Source of the DNA: Ensifer adhaerens
GTDB lineage: Bacteria > Pseudomonadota > Alphaproteobacteria > Rhizobiales > Rhizobiaceae
Reading direction: 5' to 3'
DNA: 64,000 nucleotides
NCBI RefSeq assembly: GCF_000697965.2
Contig: NZ_CP015880.1
Location: forward strand, 744,001 to 808,000
This document shows positions 1 through 8,015 of the stretch, piece by piece (positions within the stretch are counted from its first letter, which is position 1; the number at the start of each line of letters is the position of its first letter). The notes beneath the pieces are model-generated. The model was not told the DNA's origin. It saw nothing but the letters and a program-made list of their open reading frames with translations, and made no database searches. The translations under genes were made by a program, and so were the position numbers.

Positions 1-51
1 GAAGGCAAAGGCTTCGGCATTTCCGGTCGGCGAGGCGGGAGCGTAATTCAT
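1..51 (-). CDS. N-terminal fragment of an unidentified protein (cut by window edge)
   Basis: An ATG on the minus strand at 51 opens a frame reading MNYAPASPTGNAEAFAF and runs off the left edge without a stop. Codon use looks like its neighbours. I see no strong ribosome binding site before it and too little protein to name a family. It is followed upstream by about 150 bases and then the stop of the methyltransferase gene on the same strand, so it could be the next gene of that transcription unit. It may also be chance. Confidence 0.3.
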   Translation of the reverse strand, partial: MNYAPASPTGNAEAFAF

Positions 52-203
52 GACAGGGCGGTCAACGGCCTTTGCCGGGATGTCCGGCTGCCGTCCTTTC
101 CGTTCAAGTCTACACAAACACTGTGGCTTTCGCGAGGGTGGCGACGAGAAGGCGCCCTCCCGCAATTGCTTGCGAGAGGGCCGGGAGGGCGAGGCCCCGC
201 GCC

Positions 204-1160
204 TCAGGCGCTAAGCGCCGTCGGTGGAAGGCAGGCCTCGCAGATTGCCGCGATGTGGCGATGGTCGGTGCCGCAGCAACCGCCAAGGATGCGCAATCGT
301 GGCAAATGCGTCGTCAGTGTTCGATAACGCTGGCCGAGGTCGAGGGGATCCCCGGCATCCAGGATTTCGCTGTTGTCGAGCTCGGCATGGCTCATCCTGG
401 AAGCGTTGGCTCGGATACCGGCGATGCGCTGCGCCCAGGCGCTCCCCGTATCGAGGCTGGTCTCGAAATGATCGGGGTGGGCACAGTTGATCATGTAGTA
501 GTGCGGATAGCCGCCGGTCGCCGCATCAACGGTCTCGATCGCGGCCCGAAGGGTTCGGCCGTCTGGGAGCCGGCCGTCGGTTTCCACCGTGAAGGCAATC
601 GAGCAGGGCATGCCATGGCTCTGGGCCGCCCGGGCAATGCCGGTCGCCTCGTCGATGCTGGTCAGCGTATAGGCGCCGACGATATCGGCGTCACTGGCGG
701 CAAAGGCGGAGATCTGTGGTCCGTGATAATCCTCGGCCTCATCCGCGCTCATGCGGCCCAGGCGATAGCCGTCGCCGCGCGGCCCGATGGCGCCGCTAAG
801 CACGATCGGCGCTTGCGGACGTTCGTACTCGGCGCGCAGTTCCGCCAGCATGTAGATGGCGTTCTGGTTGACCTCGGCCAGGGCCGCGGCGTCATAGCCG
901 AGCTTCACGCCCCAATCGGCGCTGGCGCGCCAGGTGGGTGTGTCGAGCACGAAGCCGGTGCCGTGCTGCTGTGCAATTGCGAGATATCGCTTGTAGTAGT
1001 CGAGCAAGCGCCGGCGCCCGTCCGCCGTCGAAATGAGCACGAAGGCGGCAAAATGCGGGAGGGAGATGCCCTCATGAAAGATCAGCGTCGTTTCGATGCC
1101 ACCGTCACTCAGGAACAGTCCACCCTTCAAGAGCGGCAGGCTGCGTCTGTATTTGGCCAT
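204..1160 (-). CDS. Homocysteine S-methyltransferase family protein
   Basis: A 318-residue zinc-dependent methyltransferase of the MmuM/BHMT type, expected to move a methyl group from S-methylmethionine or a betaine to homocysteine to give methionine in the cytoplasm. The zinc site is visible as the cysteine in YYMINCAHP and the C-terminal pair in ILGGCCGTDHRH; the N-terminus carries the usual LSDGGIETTL. A longer frame begins at 1214, but the ATG at 1160 has a GGAGA six bases upstream and starts MAKYRRSLPLL, so I use it. The gene is divergent from a TetR regulator. Some relatives act on selenohomocysteine or other thiols, so the methyl donor is open. Confidence 0.85.
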   Translation of the reverse strand: MAKYRRSLPLLKGGLFLSDGGIETTLIFHEGISLPHFAAFVLISTADGRRRLLDYYKRYLAIAQQHGTGFVLDTPTWRASADWGVKLGYDAAALAEVNQNAIYMLAELRAEYERPQAPIVLSGAIGPRGDGYRLGRMSADEAEDYHGPQISAFAASDADIVGAYTLTSIDEATGIARAAQSHGMPCSIAFTVETDGRLPDGRTLRAAIETVDAATGGYPHYYMINCAHPDHFETSLDTGSAWAQRIAGIRANASRMSHAELDNSEILDAGDPLDLGQRYRTLTTHLPRLRILGGCCGTDHRHIAAICEACLPPTALSA

Positions 1161-1251
1161 ATCGGTCTCCACCGGTTCAGTCTTGGCTGAAGGGCCCGCG
1201 GATGCCTCCAACACCGCAGAACCAAGTAAATTTCTGCCTTATGATCATCTT

Positions 1252-1298
1252 CTAAACTAGACGACTTGCGGTATACTATTGCTAATATACTAAATTAG
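1252..1298. promoter_or_regulatory. AT-rich divergent promoter with paired CTAA(A/C)(C/T)TAG-like sites
   Basis: The 238-base gap between the methyltransferase and tetR starts is AT-rich here. It holds CTAAACTAG at 1252-1260 and CTAAATTAG at 1290-1298, flanking GTATA and TATAC half-sites around 1271-1289. This arrangement suits a TetR operator controlling both divergent genes. No binding evidence exists beyond the symmetry. Confidence 0.4.
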
Positions 1299-1398
1299 TG
1301 TCGAAAAATCAGTGACTTACTGGCTTGCAGCCGCCGCTGCGCTAGGAGCTGGCCGCCGAGTAATTGCTGGAAACCGTACCAATGGTAGGGAGCAGCTA

Positions 1399-2013
1399 AT
1401 GCGAAAGGGTGAGGAAACGCGCGCCAGAATCCTCGACGTCGCCGAGGCGGCGGTGCTTGCCAAGGGTTTCGGCGCGACTTCGATCGACGAGCTGATCGCC
1501 GAGACCGGCATCACCAAGAGCGGATTCTTCTACCATTTCCGCGACAAGAACGAACTCGCGCGGGCTCTGCTCGAGCGCTACATCGAGAACGACGAGCGCA
1601 TCTACGACGAGATCTTCGGCCGCGCCCATCAATTGTCAGACGACCCGCTGCAGGCTTTTCTTCTGGGACTGAAGATGCTGTCGGAAATTCTCGCTGACCT
1701 GCCGAACGGTCATCCCGGCTGCCTGGTCGCGGTCATGTGCACGCAGGAGCGTGCTTTCGATCGCGAGATCCAGGAGATCAACCGGCAGGCGGCGCTGATG
1801 TGGCGTCGGCGTTTCGGCACGATGTTCGAGGCGATCATGCAAGTCTACCGGCCACGCGAGCCGCTCGACGTCGACCAGCTGGCCGATATGGTTTCGACCG
1901 TGCTTGAAGGCGGCATCATCCTGTCGAAGGCGCTGAAGCAGCCTGAAAGCCTGCCGCAGCAGCTGCTCGTACTCCGATCCTTCGTCCGGCTGCTGTTCCA
2001 GCCGGCAGCGTGA
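1399..2013 (+). CDS. TetR/AcrR family transcriptional regulator
   Basis: A 204-residue repressor-type regulator. Residues 1-50 form the TetR helix-turn-helix domain, with the typical TRARILDVAEAAV opening and the recognition segment ITKSGFFYHFRDKNEL. The rest is the ligand-binding domain (TetR_C family, with PNGHPGCLVAV). The frame is open from 1312, but ATG 1399 gives the canonical TetR start MRKGEETR and is preceded by GGGAG. It faces the homocysteine methyltransferase gene across a 238-base AT-rich gap and is the best candidate to regulate it. The stop codon is part of a dispersed repeat element. Confidence 0.85.
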   Translation: MRKGEETRARILDVAEAAVLAKGFGATSIDELIAETGITKSGFFYHFRDKNELARALLERYIENDERIYDEIFGRAHQLSDDPLQAFLLGLKMLSEILADLPNGHPGCLVAVMCTQERAFDREIQEINRQAALMWRRRFGTMFEAIMQVYRPREPLDVDQLADMVSTVLEGGIILSKALKQPESLPQQLLVLRSFVRLLFQPAA

Positions 2014-2053
2014 GCAATTCCAGGAAAAGCGCGGTTTTCCGTCCGGAATGGCG
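2011..2053. repeat. Dispersed rhizobial palindromic element overlapping a stop codon
   Basis: The tetR TGA is the start of a GAGCAATTCC / GGAAAA / TTTTCC / GGAAT arrangement, with arms at 2014-2021, 2023-2028, 2035-2040 and 2045-2049. I recognise this as typical of small intergenic palindromes scattered through rhizobial chromosomes. It lies between convergent tetR and the DUF1697 gene and may act as a terminator. Confidence 0.5.
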
Positions 2054-2065
2054 CCTTGCGGTGCG

Positions 2066-2584
2066 TCAGCCTTCCATCTCAAGCGCCAAGGCAGCAAGCT
2101 TGCGCACCGTGTTGAGGTTGCGCGCGGTGCCTGGTTTGGCGGCCGGCAGCTTGAACTTCGAACGGCCGGAGCCGTTCGGGAAGTGGATATAGATCTCAGC
2201 TCCGGCAACCTGGGCTTCTTCGCCATCGGGTGCCACGAGTTTGTCGAGCGCGTCTGATGGTGCCGGCTCGCGCAGGAAAACGACAAGCAGCAGATTGGGC
2301 TTGGCGTCCGGGAAGGGGGCCTGATCGGCGATCGCCTGCAATTGCGCGCCGGTCCTGATCATCACGCCTGGCGCCTTACCGAGCTTTTCCTGAAGTGCGC
2401 TGTCCAGCATTGCCGCCGCCTCTGCCGCCGGCAGATCGGAGCGGAACAGCACGTTGCCGCTCTGGATGTAGGTCTTGACGTCGGCAAAGCCGAGCCCCTC
2501 GCAGATCGCCTTGAGGTCGGCCATTGGAAGCGATCCCGTACCACCGACATTGACGGCTCGCAGCAGGGCGACGTGGACGGGCAT
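2066..2584 (-). CDS. DUF1697 family protein
   Basis: A 172-residue soluble protein matching DUF1697 by its opening MPVHVALLRAVNVGG and the central YIQSGNVLFRS, both hallmark segments. The family is widespread in bacteria and has no established biochemical role. The frame extends nine residues further upstream, but ATG 2584 gives the family-typical start. The upstream gene on the same strand is oligopeptidase B, separated by a hairpin at 2612-2649, so it is probably transcribed independently. Confidence 0.8.
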   Translation of the reverse strand: MPVHVALLRAVNVGGTGSLPMADLKAICEGLGFADVKTYIQSGNVLFRSDLPAAEAAAMLDSALQEKLGKAPGVMIRTGAQLQAIADQAPFPDAKPNLLLVVFLREPAPSDALDKLVAPDGEEAQVAGAEIYIHFPNGSGRSKFKLPAAKPGTARNLNTVRKLAALALEMEG

Positions 2585-2611
2585 GGTGGGACCTTTCACA
2601 TCAGGTGGCAA

Positions 2612-2649
2612 CGGGATGAGAAAAACCGCAAACAGGTTTCCTCATCCCG
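2612..2649 (-). terminator. Hairpin terminator after ptrB, repeat-like
   Basis: CGGGATGAG at 2612-2620 pairs with CTCATCCCG at 2641-2649, with an inner AAACC/GGTTT stem at 2623-2627 and 2635-2639. It begins seven bases past the ptrB stop. It resembles the dispersed palindromes of rhizobial genomes and probably serves as a terminator. Confidence 0.55.
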
Positions 2650-2655
2650 ATCCGT

Positions 2656-4764
2656 TTACATCTTGCCGGCGACCTTGATGGCAAAGGCGTATTCGAAGGC
2701 GATCTCCTCGAGCCGCTGGAAGCGGCCCGAAGCGCCGCCATGGCCGGCGTCCATATTCGTCTTCAACAGGATCGGCGCGCTGCCCGTCGTCTTCTCGCGC
2801 AGCCGCGCGACCCACTTCGCCGGCTCCCAATAGGTGACGCGCGGATCGGTGAGACCGCCGAGTGCCAGGATCGCGGGATAGGACTTCGCCTCGACATTGT
2901 CGTAGGGCGAGTAGCCGGCGATGATGTCGTAGAACTCGCGGCTCTCGATCGGGTTGCCCCATTCCGGCCATTCCGGCGGGGTCAGGGGCAGGGTGTCGTC
3001 GAGCATGGTGTTGAGCACGTCGACGAAGGGTACGGCCGCGATAACGCCGGTGAACTTCTCCGGCGCCATATTGGCGATCGCGCCCATGAGCATGCCGCCG
3101 GCGGAGCCGCCTTCTGCGACGATCTTCGCGTAGGACGTGAACTTCTGTTGATTCAGATAGTCAGCGGCCGCTATGAAATCCTTGAAGGTATTGGTCTTCT
3201 TGGCCATCTTGCCGTCTTCGTACCAGGCAAAGCCGCGATCCTTGCCGCCGCGGATATGGGCGATGGCATAGACGAAGCCGCGATCGGCCAGCGACAGGCA
3301 ATTGGTGTTGAAGCCGGCTGGAATGGTGATGCCATAGGCGCCATAGCCATAGAGCAGGCAGGGCGCCGAACCGTCGAGCGGCGTGTCCTTGCGGTAAAGC
3401 AGCGTCACCGGCACTTCGGTGCCATCCCAGGACGGCGCGAAGACGCGGCGGGTGACATAGTCGTCCGGGTTGTGGCCCGAAGGCACTTCCTGGGTTTTCA
3501 AGAGCGTGCGCGCGCGCGTCGCCATGTCGTAGTCGAAGAGCTGCGACGGCGTGGTCATCGACGAGTAGGAGAAGCGGATGACGTCGGTGTCGTATTCGGC
3601 AGCACCGGAAAGGCCGAGCGAATAGGCCTCTTCGGCAAAGGCGATCGCGTGCTCTTCGCCGGTCTTGCGGTCGCGGATGACGATCTCCGGCAGGCCTTCG
3701 CGGCGCTGCAGCCAGACGAGGTGGCGGGCATAGGCCATGTGGCTGAGGATCAGTGTGCCGGGCTTATGCGGCACCACCTCGCGCCAATTCTCCTTGCCCG
3801 GTGCCGTGACCGGCGCTTCGACGATCTTGAAGTCCTTGGCGCCGTCGGCATTGGTGAGGATGTAGAAGACGTCGCCGCCTTCGGTCATCGCGTATTCGAG
3901 CCCGGTGACGCGCTCGGCGACGAGCTTCGGCTCAGCCGTCAGATCCTTTGTCGAGAGCAGTCGGTATTCGCTCGTCTCGTGATCGTGGATGTCGATGTAG
4001 ATGAAATCGTCGAGCAGCGAGCCGCCGACCGACATGAAGAAGCCGGGATCCGTCTCCTCGAAGACCAGCCGGTCGTCGGTCTGGGCGGTGCCGAGGATAT
4101 GGTGGAAGATCTTCGACGGGCGGTGGTTGTCGTCGAGCACTGTGTAGAAGAAGCTCTTGCCATCGGGCGCCCAGGCGCCGCCGCCGCCGGTGTTCTCGAT
4201 CACGTCTGCCAGGTCTTCGCCCGTTGCGAGGTCGCGCACCCGAAGCGTGAAATACTCCGAACCCTTGTCGTCATAGCCCCAGATGCCGAGGCTATGGTCG
4301 GTCGAATGGTCGAGCCCGCCAAGGCGGAAATAGGCCTTGCCTTCGGCTTCCTTGTCGCCGTCGAGCAGCAATTGCCGGATCGCCTCGTCCTTGTGGTCGC
4401 CGTCACGGGGAATGCGGAAGTAACGCGGCTGCTCGCCGCCGGTGACATAGGCATGGCCGTAGGCGAAGGGACCGTCCTTGACCGGGATCGAGCTGTCGTC
4501 CTCCTTGATCCGGCCGCGCATCTCGGCAAACAGCGTCTTCTGAAGAGCCTTAGTGTCATCCATCGCCGCGTTCATGTAGGCGTTTTCGGCCTCCAGATGC
4601 TTGCGGATATCAGGATCGAGGATCGAGGGATCCTTGAACATCGCCTGCCAATTGTCCGCGCGCAGCCAGGCATAGTCGTCGGTGCGGGTAATGCCGTGGC
4701 GCGTGTCGCTGACCGGCTTCTTTGCGGCGACGGGAGCTTTGGGGAGGTTGCTGAATACGGACAA
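2656..4764 (-). CDS. ptrB: Oligopeptidase B (S9A serine peptidase)
   Basis: A 702-residue cytosolic prolyl-oligopeptidase-family enzyme that cleaves short peptides after basic residues. An N-terminal beta-propeller precedes an alpha/beta-hydrolase domain. The catalytic serine is S554 in EGGSAGG, with D640 in GLTDPRV and H675 in DAGHGGASGR; the YGYGAYG oxyanion segment precedes them. Length equals the usual 680-710. The start is a TTG at 4764 with GGAGA six bases upstream; no better start is in frame. It lies 147 bases downstream of a tautomerase gene on the same strand and ends at a hairpin. A very long antisense frame (2740-4806) is a GC shadow. Confidence 0.93.
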   Translation of the reverse strand: MSVFSNLPKAPVAAKKPVSDTRHGITRTDDYAWLRADNWQAMFKDPSILDPDIRKHLEAENAYMNAAMDDTKALQKTLFAEMRGRIKEDDSSIPVKDGPFAYGHAYVTGGEQPRYFRIPRDGDHKDEAIRQLLLDGDKEAEGKAYFRLGGLDHSTDHSLGIWGYDDKGSEYFTLRVRDLATGEDLADVIENTGGGGAWAPDGKSFFYTVLDDNHRPSKIFHHILGTAQTDDRLVFEETDPGFFMSVGGSLLDDFIYIDIHDHETSEYRLLSTKDLTAEPKLVAERVTGLEYAMTEGGDVFYILTNADGAKDFKIVEAPVTAPGKENWREVVPHKPGTLILSHMAYARHLVWLQRREGLPEIVIRDRKTGEEHAIAFAEEAYSLGLSGAAEYDTDVIRFSYSSMTTPSQLFDYDMATRARTLLKTQEVPSGHNPDDYVTRRVFAPSWDGTEVPVTLLYRKDTPLDGSAPCLLYGYGAYGITIPAGFNTNCLSLADRGFVYAIAHIRGGKDRGFAWYEDGKMAKKTNTFKDFIAAADYLNQQKFTSYAKIVAEGGSAGGMLMGAIANMAPEKFTGVIAAVPFVDVLNTMLDDTLPLTPPEWPEWGNPIESREFYDIIAGYSPYDNVEAKSYPAILALGGLTDPRVTYWEPAKWVARLREKTTGSAPILLKTNMDAGHGGASGRFQRLEEIAFEYAFAIKVAGKM

Positions 4765-4911
4765 GATACGTCTCCGGGATCAATGCGGCGGGAGACAATG
4801 AGATAGAGACCCTGTCGAAAGCGATCAAGCGCAATCGAGCTACGCGCGGATCACCGCGGCATCGGGTGGGCTGCTGCCCCTTCCATCGTGGTGGGTAGGG
4901 GCAGCGTGTTG

Positions 4912-5124
4912 CTACGATTTTTCGCCGACCTTTCGCCGGTACGCATCAACCGGCAATCCACCGACGCCCCAGTCTTCGAGCGCCACTTCGTCGATGACAA
5001 CGAAGGTGGTGGCCGGATCCTTGTTGAGCACGGTGTAAAGCAGATCGGTGACGCCCTTGATCAGGGTTGCTTTCTGCTCGGGGGTTGCACCCTCGCGGGT
5101 TATCTTGATGTTTACGTAGGGCAC
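4912..5124 (-). CDS. 4-oxalocrotonate tautomerase family protein
   Basis: A 70-residue protein of the tautomerase superfamily. The initiator is followed directly by proline (MPYVNIKI), the catalytic base of 4-OT enzymes once the methionine is removed. The body with TLIKGVTDLL and FVVIDEV is typical. The start is GTG with AGGAGA six bases upstream. It is the third gene of a minus-strand operon (GST, NTF2-like, tautomerase), only nine bases from the preceding stop. The substrate is unknown; the company of a GST suggests handling of unsaturated or electrophilic carbonyl compounds. Confidence 0.88.
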   Translation of the reverse strand: MPYVNIKITREGATPEQKATLIKGVTDLLYTVLNKDPATTFVVIDEVALEDWGVGGLPVDAYRRKVGEKS

Positions 5125-5133
5125 AAGCTTCTC

Positions 5134-5529
5134 CTATTGCGCGGATGCGATGTCGTAATGGAAGACCTTGGCGATGATCTGCCAGCGGCCGTCAAGAAAG
5201 ACCAGGGACAAAAAGTCGGTGAAGGCCTTCTCGCCGATGGCGCATTGCACCTTGGCAAATGCGGTTACGGGGCCTGCGAACTCAATGGAAAGAATACGGT
5301 CGATGCGCGCTTCGTCTCGGCTTTCGGGCGAGGGACGTTTTTCGACGATCGGAAAGTACCTGTTCATGTCGAGTTCGAGCAGGGTTCCGTCCGTTGCGGT
5401 GGCATAGAGCGCCTTCGGGTGGAAGACTTGCCTGAGAATGTCGGTGTCGCTGCGATAGAGCCCGTCGAAGTAGCGTTGCAGGACGTGGACGATGGCTGCG
5501 AACTGCGGATCCTTCGGTGACGCGCTCAT
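5134..5529 (-). CDS. NTF2-like / putative lumazine-binding family protein
   Basis: A 131-residue protein with the SnoaL/NTF2-like cone fold: VLQRYFDGLYRSD near the N-terminus, a central FHPKA segment and the C-terminal DGRWQIIAKVFHYD. It matches the putative lumazine-binding group (PF12893-like), whose roles are mostly unknown. The ATG at 5529 overlaps the GST stop as ATGA, so translation is probably coupled; the longer frame to 5616 would lie inside the GST gene. It is the middle gene of the GST/NTF2/tautomerase operon. Confidence 0.8.
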   Translation of the reverse strand: MSASPKDPQFAAIVHVLQRYFDGLYRSDTDILRQVFHPKALYATATDGTLLELDMNRYFPIVEKRPSPESRDEARIDRILSIEFAGPVTAFAKVQCAIGEKAFTDFLSLVFLDGRWQIIAKVFHYDIASAQ

Positions 5530-6140
5530 GCCGCGACCAGGCCTTCCGCCCGCATTGCGCTGCGCACGGCAGGACGTGTGCCGATCCGTTGCATGTAGGC
5601 TGCGAGATGCGGCCATTGCGTGAGCGCGATCCCGGTGCCGCTGCTCCAGTTGACGACCGTGAAGAGATAGGCGTCGGCGACGGAGAAGACCTCCCCGAGC
5701 AGGTAAGGGCGCGCGTCCGCGAGCAGGCTTTCGACATGGGTCAAGCGTTTCGCCACCTGCAGCGTGGCTGCCTCCTTTGCATCGGGGGATGCGGTCGGGT
5801 CGAACAGCGGCGAGAAGGCCTTGTGCAGTTCCGATGAGATGAAGTTCAACTGTTCCTGAAGGCGGGTGCGCGCCAGCGTGCCGTTTTCAGGCGCAAGTTT
5901 CGCCGCCGGAAAGCGATCGGCGATGTACTGCACCACAGCAGCACCTTCGGTAACGACCTCGCCGCTTTCCAGCACCAGCGCCGGTACGTAGCCCTTGGGG
6001 TTGACCGCCTTGTAATCCGCACCGGTCTCGGTGCGATGAGTCTTGGTATCGACCCGGACGATCTCGAAATCGGCACCGGCCTCGTGCAGGCTGATATGGG
6101 GGGAAAGCGAACAGGCGCCGGGGGCGTAATAGAGCTTCAT
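5526..6140 (-). CDS. Glutathione S-transferase
   Basis: A 204-residue beta-class-like cytosolic GST. The N-terminal thioredoxin fold starts MKLYYAPGACSLSPHI, with the conserved Tyr and the Cys of bacterial beta-class enzymes. The cis-Pro region appears as NPKGYVPAL and the ESGEVVTEGAAVVQYIAD segment binds glutathione; the helical C-domain ends at residue 204. ATG pairs occur at 6143 and 6140 with AAGGA upstream; the second gives the family start. It leads the GST/NTF2/tautomerase operon and faces an HxlR regulator across 137 bases. Confidence 0.9.
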   Translation of the reverse strand: MKLYYAPGACSLSPHISLHEAGADFEIVRVDTKTHRTETGADYKAVNPKGYVPALVLESGEVVTEGAAVVQYIADRFPAAKLAPENGTLARTRLQEQLNFISSELHKAFSPLFDPTASPDAKEAATLQVAKRLTHVESLLADARPYLLGEVFSVADAYLFTVVNWSSGTGIALTQWPHLAAYMQRIGTRPAVRSAMRAEGLVAA

Positions 6141-6201
6141 CATCTGGTTCCTTCTGAAATGATTGTCCGTTTGTCGAGGACGGCGGAACCTAAGCGGAAG
6201 C

Positions 6202-6236
6202 GGTAACCTTTGTATATCAGATAACCTTATGTTACC
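6202..6236. promoter_or_regulatory. Candidate HxlR operator between GST operon and regulator
   Basis: GGTAAC at 6202-6207 and GTTACC at 6231-6236 form an inverted pair. Inside it TAACCTT is repeated at 6204-6210 and 6222-6228, 18 bases apart. The site sits 62 bases before the GST start and 42 bases before the HxlR start, suiting autoregulation and control of the operon. Confidence 0.45.
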
Positions 6237-6277
6237 TCCCTTTCCGGTTTCCCCGCGGTAACTGGAAAGTTTTGCCC

Positions 6278-6709
6278 ATGAGCTTGAAAATTCGGAAAAA
6301 TCGGGCCGCGGCCTTGCCGCCGAACTGCCCGGTCGGCGAGTGCATGGTGCTACTCGGCGGCGCATGGACGCCGAACATCCTCTGGTCCTTGAGCGCCGGG
6401 CCGCGCCGCTTCAGTGAACTGAGGATCGACGTGCCCGGTATTTCGGCAAAGGTGCTGAGCACTCGGTTGAAGGAACTTGAGGAGAAGGGTGCTGTCGAGC
6501 GGCGGATCATGCCGACGTCGCCGCCTTCCGTGGAATACAGCCTCAGTGAGCTCGGCGCGGAGTTCATCCCGGCCATCCATGCCATCGTCGAGGTCGGCTA
6601 TCGGCTGAAGCAGCGGCGAGGCGTCGAGGTCGTGCGCAAGGAAACGGCTGCCGCTCCGGTCCCGGTCACTACCAGCGCCCCTTCAGGCTCTGCACCGCAT
6701 GCTCGATGA
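6278..6709 (+). CDS. HxlR family transcriptional regulator
   Basis: A 143-residue winged-helix regulator of the HxlR/DUF24 family. The core runs CPVGECMVLLGGAWTPNILWSL (split here as CPVGEC and GGAWTPNILW), then RFSELR and ISAKVLSTRLKELEEKGAVERR, the recognition helix and wing. Cysteines at the family position (two, in CPVGEC) suggest redox or electrophile sensing as in YodB/QorR relatives. ATG 6278 follows a GGAAAG; an in-frame TTG lies six bases earlier. It is divergent from the GST operon, its likely target. Its 3' end overlaps the convergent lysR gene by 41 bases. Confidence 0.87.
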   Translation: MSLKIRKNRAAALPPNCPVGECMVLLGGAWTPNILWSLSAGPRRFSELRIDVPGISAKVLSTRLKELEEKGAVERRIMPTSPPSVEYSLSELGAEFIPAIHAIVEVGYRLKQRRGVEVVRKETAAAPVPVTTSAPSGSAPHAR

Positions 6710-7589
6710 ACGCGCGCACCTTCGGCGTTTGCGCCTGGCGGTCGGCAAAGCAGGCATAGAAATCGAAGGGCTCGTGGTCGGTGCTGGCCAATCCCTCCTG
6801 CGGCAGTTCGCCGAACAGCGGCACCACCAGCCCGCGTTCGATCAGCGGCGCTGCGATGAAGGCGCCGAGCCGGGTGATGCCGGCGCCGGCGATCGCCATC
6901 TCGGCGAGCGTGTCGATATCGTTGCTGACGATCGTCGCCTTCAGTTCCGGCTCGAAGCGCAGGCCGTCGCGGGTAAACGCCCAGCGAAAGATCCGGCCAT
7001 GCCCCGCATAGCGGTAGACCAGGCAATCGTGGTGCACGAGATCTTCCGGTTGCTGCGGGCGGCCGCGTCGCTCCAGATAGGAGGGGGCTGCACAGATGAT
7101 CATCGGCACGGAGGCAAGCTTGCGGGCAATCAGCCCCTGTTCGAGCTGCAGACCGAAGCGCACGCTGATGTCGATGCCTTCGCCGATATGATCGATCTCG
7201 CGGTCGGTGACGACGAGCTCGATCGAGACATCCGGATACCGGGCGGCGAAGGAGGGGACGAGCGGCGCCACCACATGACGACCGAAGGCGACGGATGAGG
7301 CGATCTTGAGCGGCCCACGCGGCTCGGTGCTGAGTGCCGAAACGGCTGCTGCTGCAAGCTCCAGCTCGTGTACGACGCCGCGCACCCTCTCGTAGTAAAT
7401 CCGCCCGCTCTCGGTCAGGCCCAACTGGCGCGTGGTGCGGCTGAGCAGCCGGCTGCCGAGCGTTCGCTCCAGGCGGGCGATGTTCTGGCTCGCGGAAGCG
7501 GGTGTAATCCCGAGCTTTCGTGCCGCCGCGGCGATGCTGCCTTCCTCGACGCTCCTGACGAAACTCTCGACGCCGCGCAAAGTGTCCAT
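6669..7589 (-). CDS. LysR family transcriptional regulator
   Basis: A 306-residue LTTR. Residues 1-60 are the helix-turn-helix (FVRSVEEGSIAAAARKLGI, then SQNIARLERTLGSRLLSRTTR), followed by a LysR substrate-binding domain ending near HAVQSLKGRW. It belongs to the group close to AaeR/DsdC-like small LTTRs that control a neighbouring membrane or redox gene. I start at ATG 7589 (MDTLRG); an alternative ATG at 7601 would place the start inside a perfect palindrome. It faces a DUF2798 membrane-protein gene and overlaps the convergent hxlR tail by 41 bases. Confidence 0.87.
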   Translation of the reverse strand: MDTLRGVESFVRSVEEGSIAAAARKLGITPASASQNIARLERTLGSRLLSRTTRQLGLTESGRIYYERVRGVVHELELAAAAVSALSTEPRGPLKIASSVAFGRHVVAPLVPSFAARYPDVSIELVVTDREIDHIGEGIDISVRFGLQLEQGLIARKLASVPMIICAAPSYLERRGRPQQPEDLVHHDCLVYRYAGHGRIFRWAFTRDGLRFEPELKATIVSNDIDTLAEMAIAGAGITRLGAFIAAPLIERGLVVPLFGELPQEGLASTDHEPFDFYACFADRQAQTPKVRAFIEHAVQSLKGRW

Positions 7590-7594
7590 AACCC

Positions 7595-7628
7595 AAACCA
7601 TCGAATAGAAACATCTATTCGATGGTTT
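7595..7628. promoter_or_regulatory. Perfect 14-bp-arm palindrome in the lysR/DUF2798 intergenic region
   Basis: AAACCATCGAATAG at 7595-7608 and its exact complement CTATTCGATGGTTT at 7615-7628 are separated by six bases. It ends five bases upstream of the lysR ATG and about 108 bases before the DUF2798 start. As DNA it is an excellent dimeric operator; in the lysR mRNA it would form a stable hairpin just ahead of the start codon. Confidence 0.75.
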
Positions 7629-7736
7629 TGCCTGTTTCTGAACAAGGCTGCAATGGCCTACTTGGCTGCGACGCGATCCGTATAGTGCGGCCAGAAACGA
7701 GGGGGTGGTCCCCTCGATCAAACCAGGAGACTTCTG

Positions 7737-8009
7737 ATGGGAGACACCCTATCGGCGCCGCGGCTCGCGCGCAGCCGCAAGCTGCCGCCGCGTGCGGCCC
7801 CCGTTGCCTTCGCCTTCTTCATGTCGGCGATCATGGCGTTTCTGATGTGCTGCGTCATCGTCGGCGTCAACACCGGCATCGACGCCGGCTACCCGGCCCG
7901 CGTGCTCGGTTCCTACGCGCTCGCCATGCCCGTCGCCTTCGTCTGCGTGCTCATGGTCCGCCCCGTGGTCGCGCGGCTGGTCGGCGTCGTCTGCCGCCTG
8001 CCGGGCTGA
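7737..8009 (+). CDS. DUF2798 small membrane protein
   Basis: A 90-residue inner-membrane protein with a basic N-terminus and two hydrophobic segments (about residues 22-45 and 59-82), including FFMSAIMAFLMCC and YALAMPVAFVCVLM, which match DUF2798. Function is unknown. It starts at ATG 7737 behind CAGGAGAC. A possible minus-10 TATAGT lies at 7681-7686. It is divergent from a LysR gene across a large palindrome and is followed by a strong hairpin, so it is probably a single-gene unit controlled by that regulator. Confidence 0.82.
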   Translation: MGDTLSAPRLARSRKLPPRAAPVAFAFFMSAIMAFLMCCVIVGVNTGIDAGYPARVLGSYALAMPVAFVCVLMVRPVVARLVGVVCRLPG

Positions 8010-8015
8010 CAAGAC

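Noticed and set aside
2740..4806. 688-codon open frame on the plus strand
   Set aside because: It is antisense to ptrB in a GC-rich region; the translation is Arg/Val/Gly-rich with no domain and no ribosome binding site.
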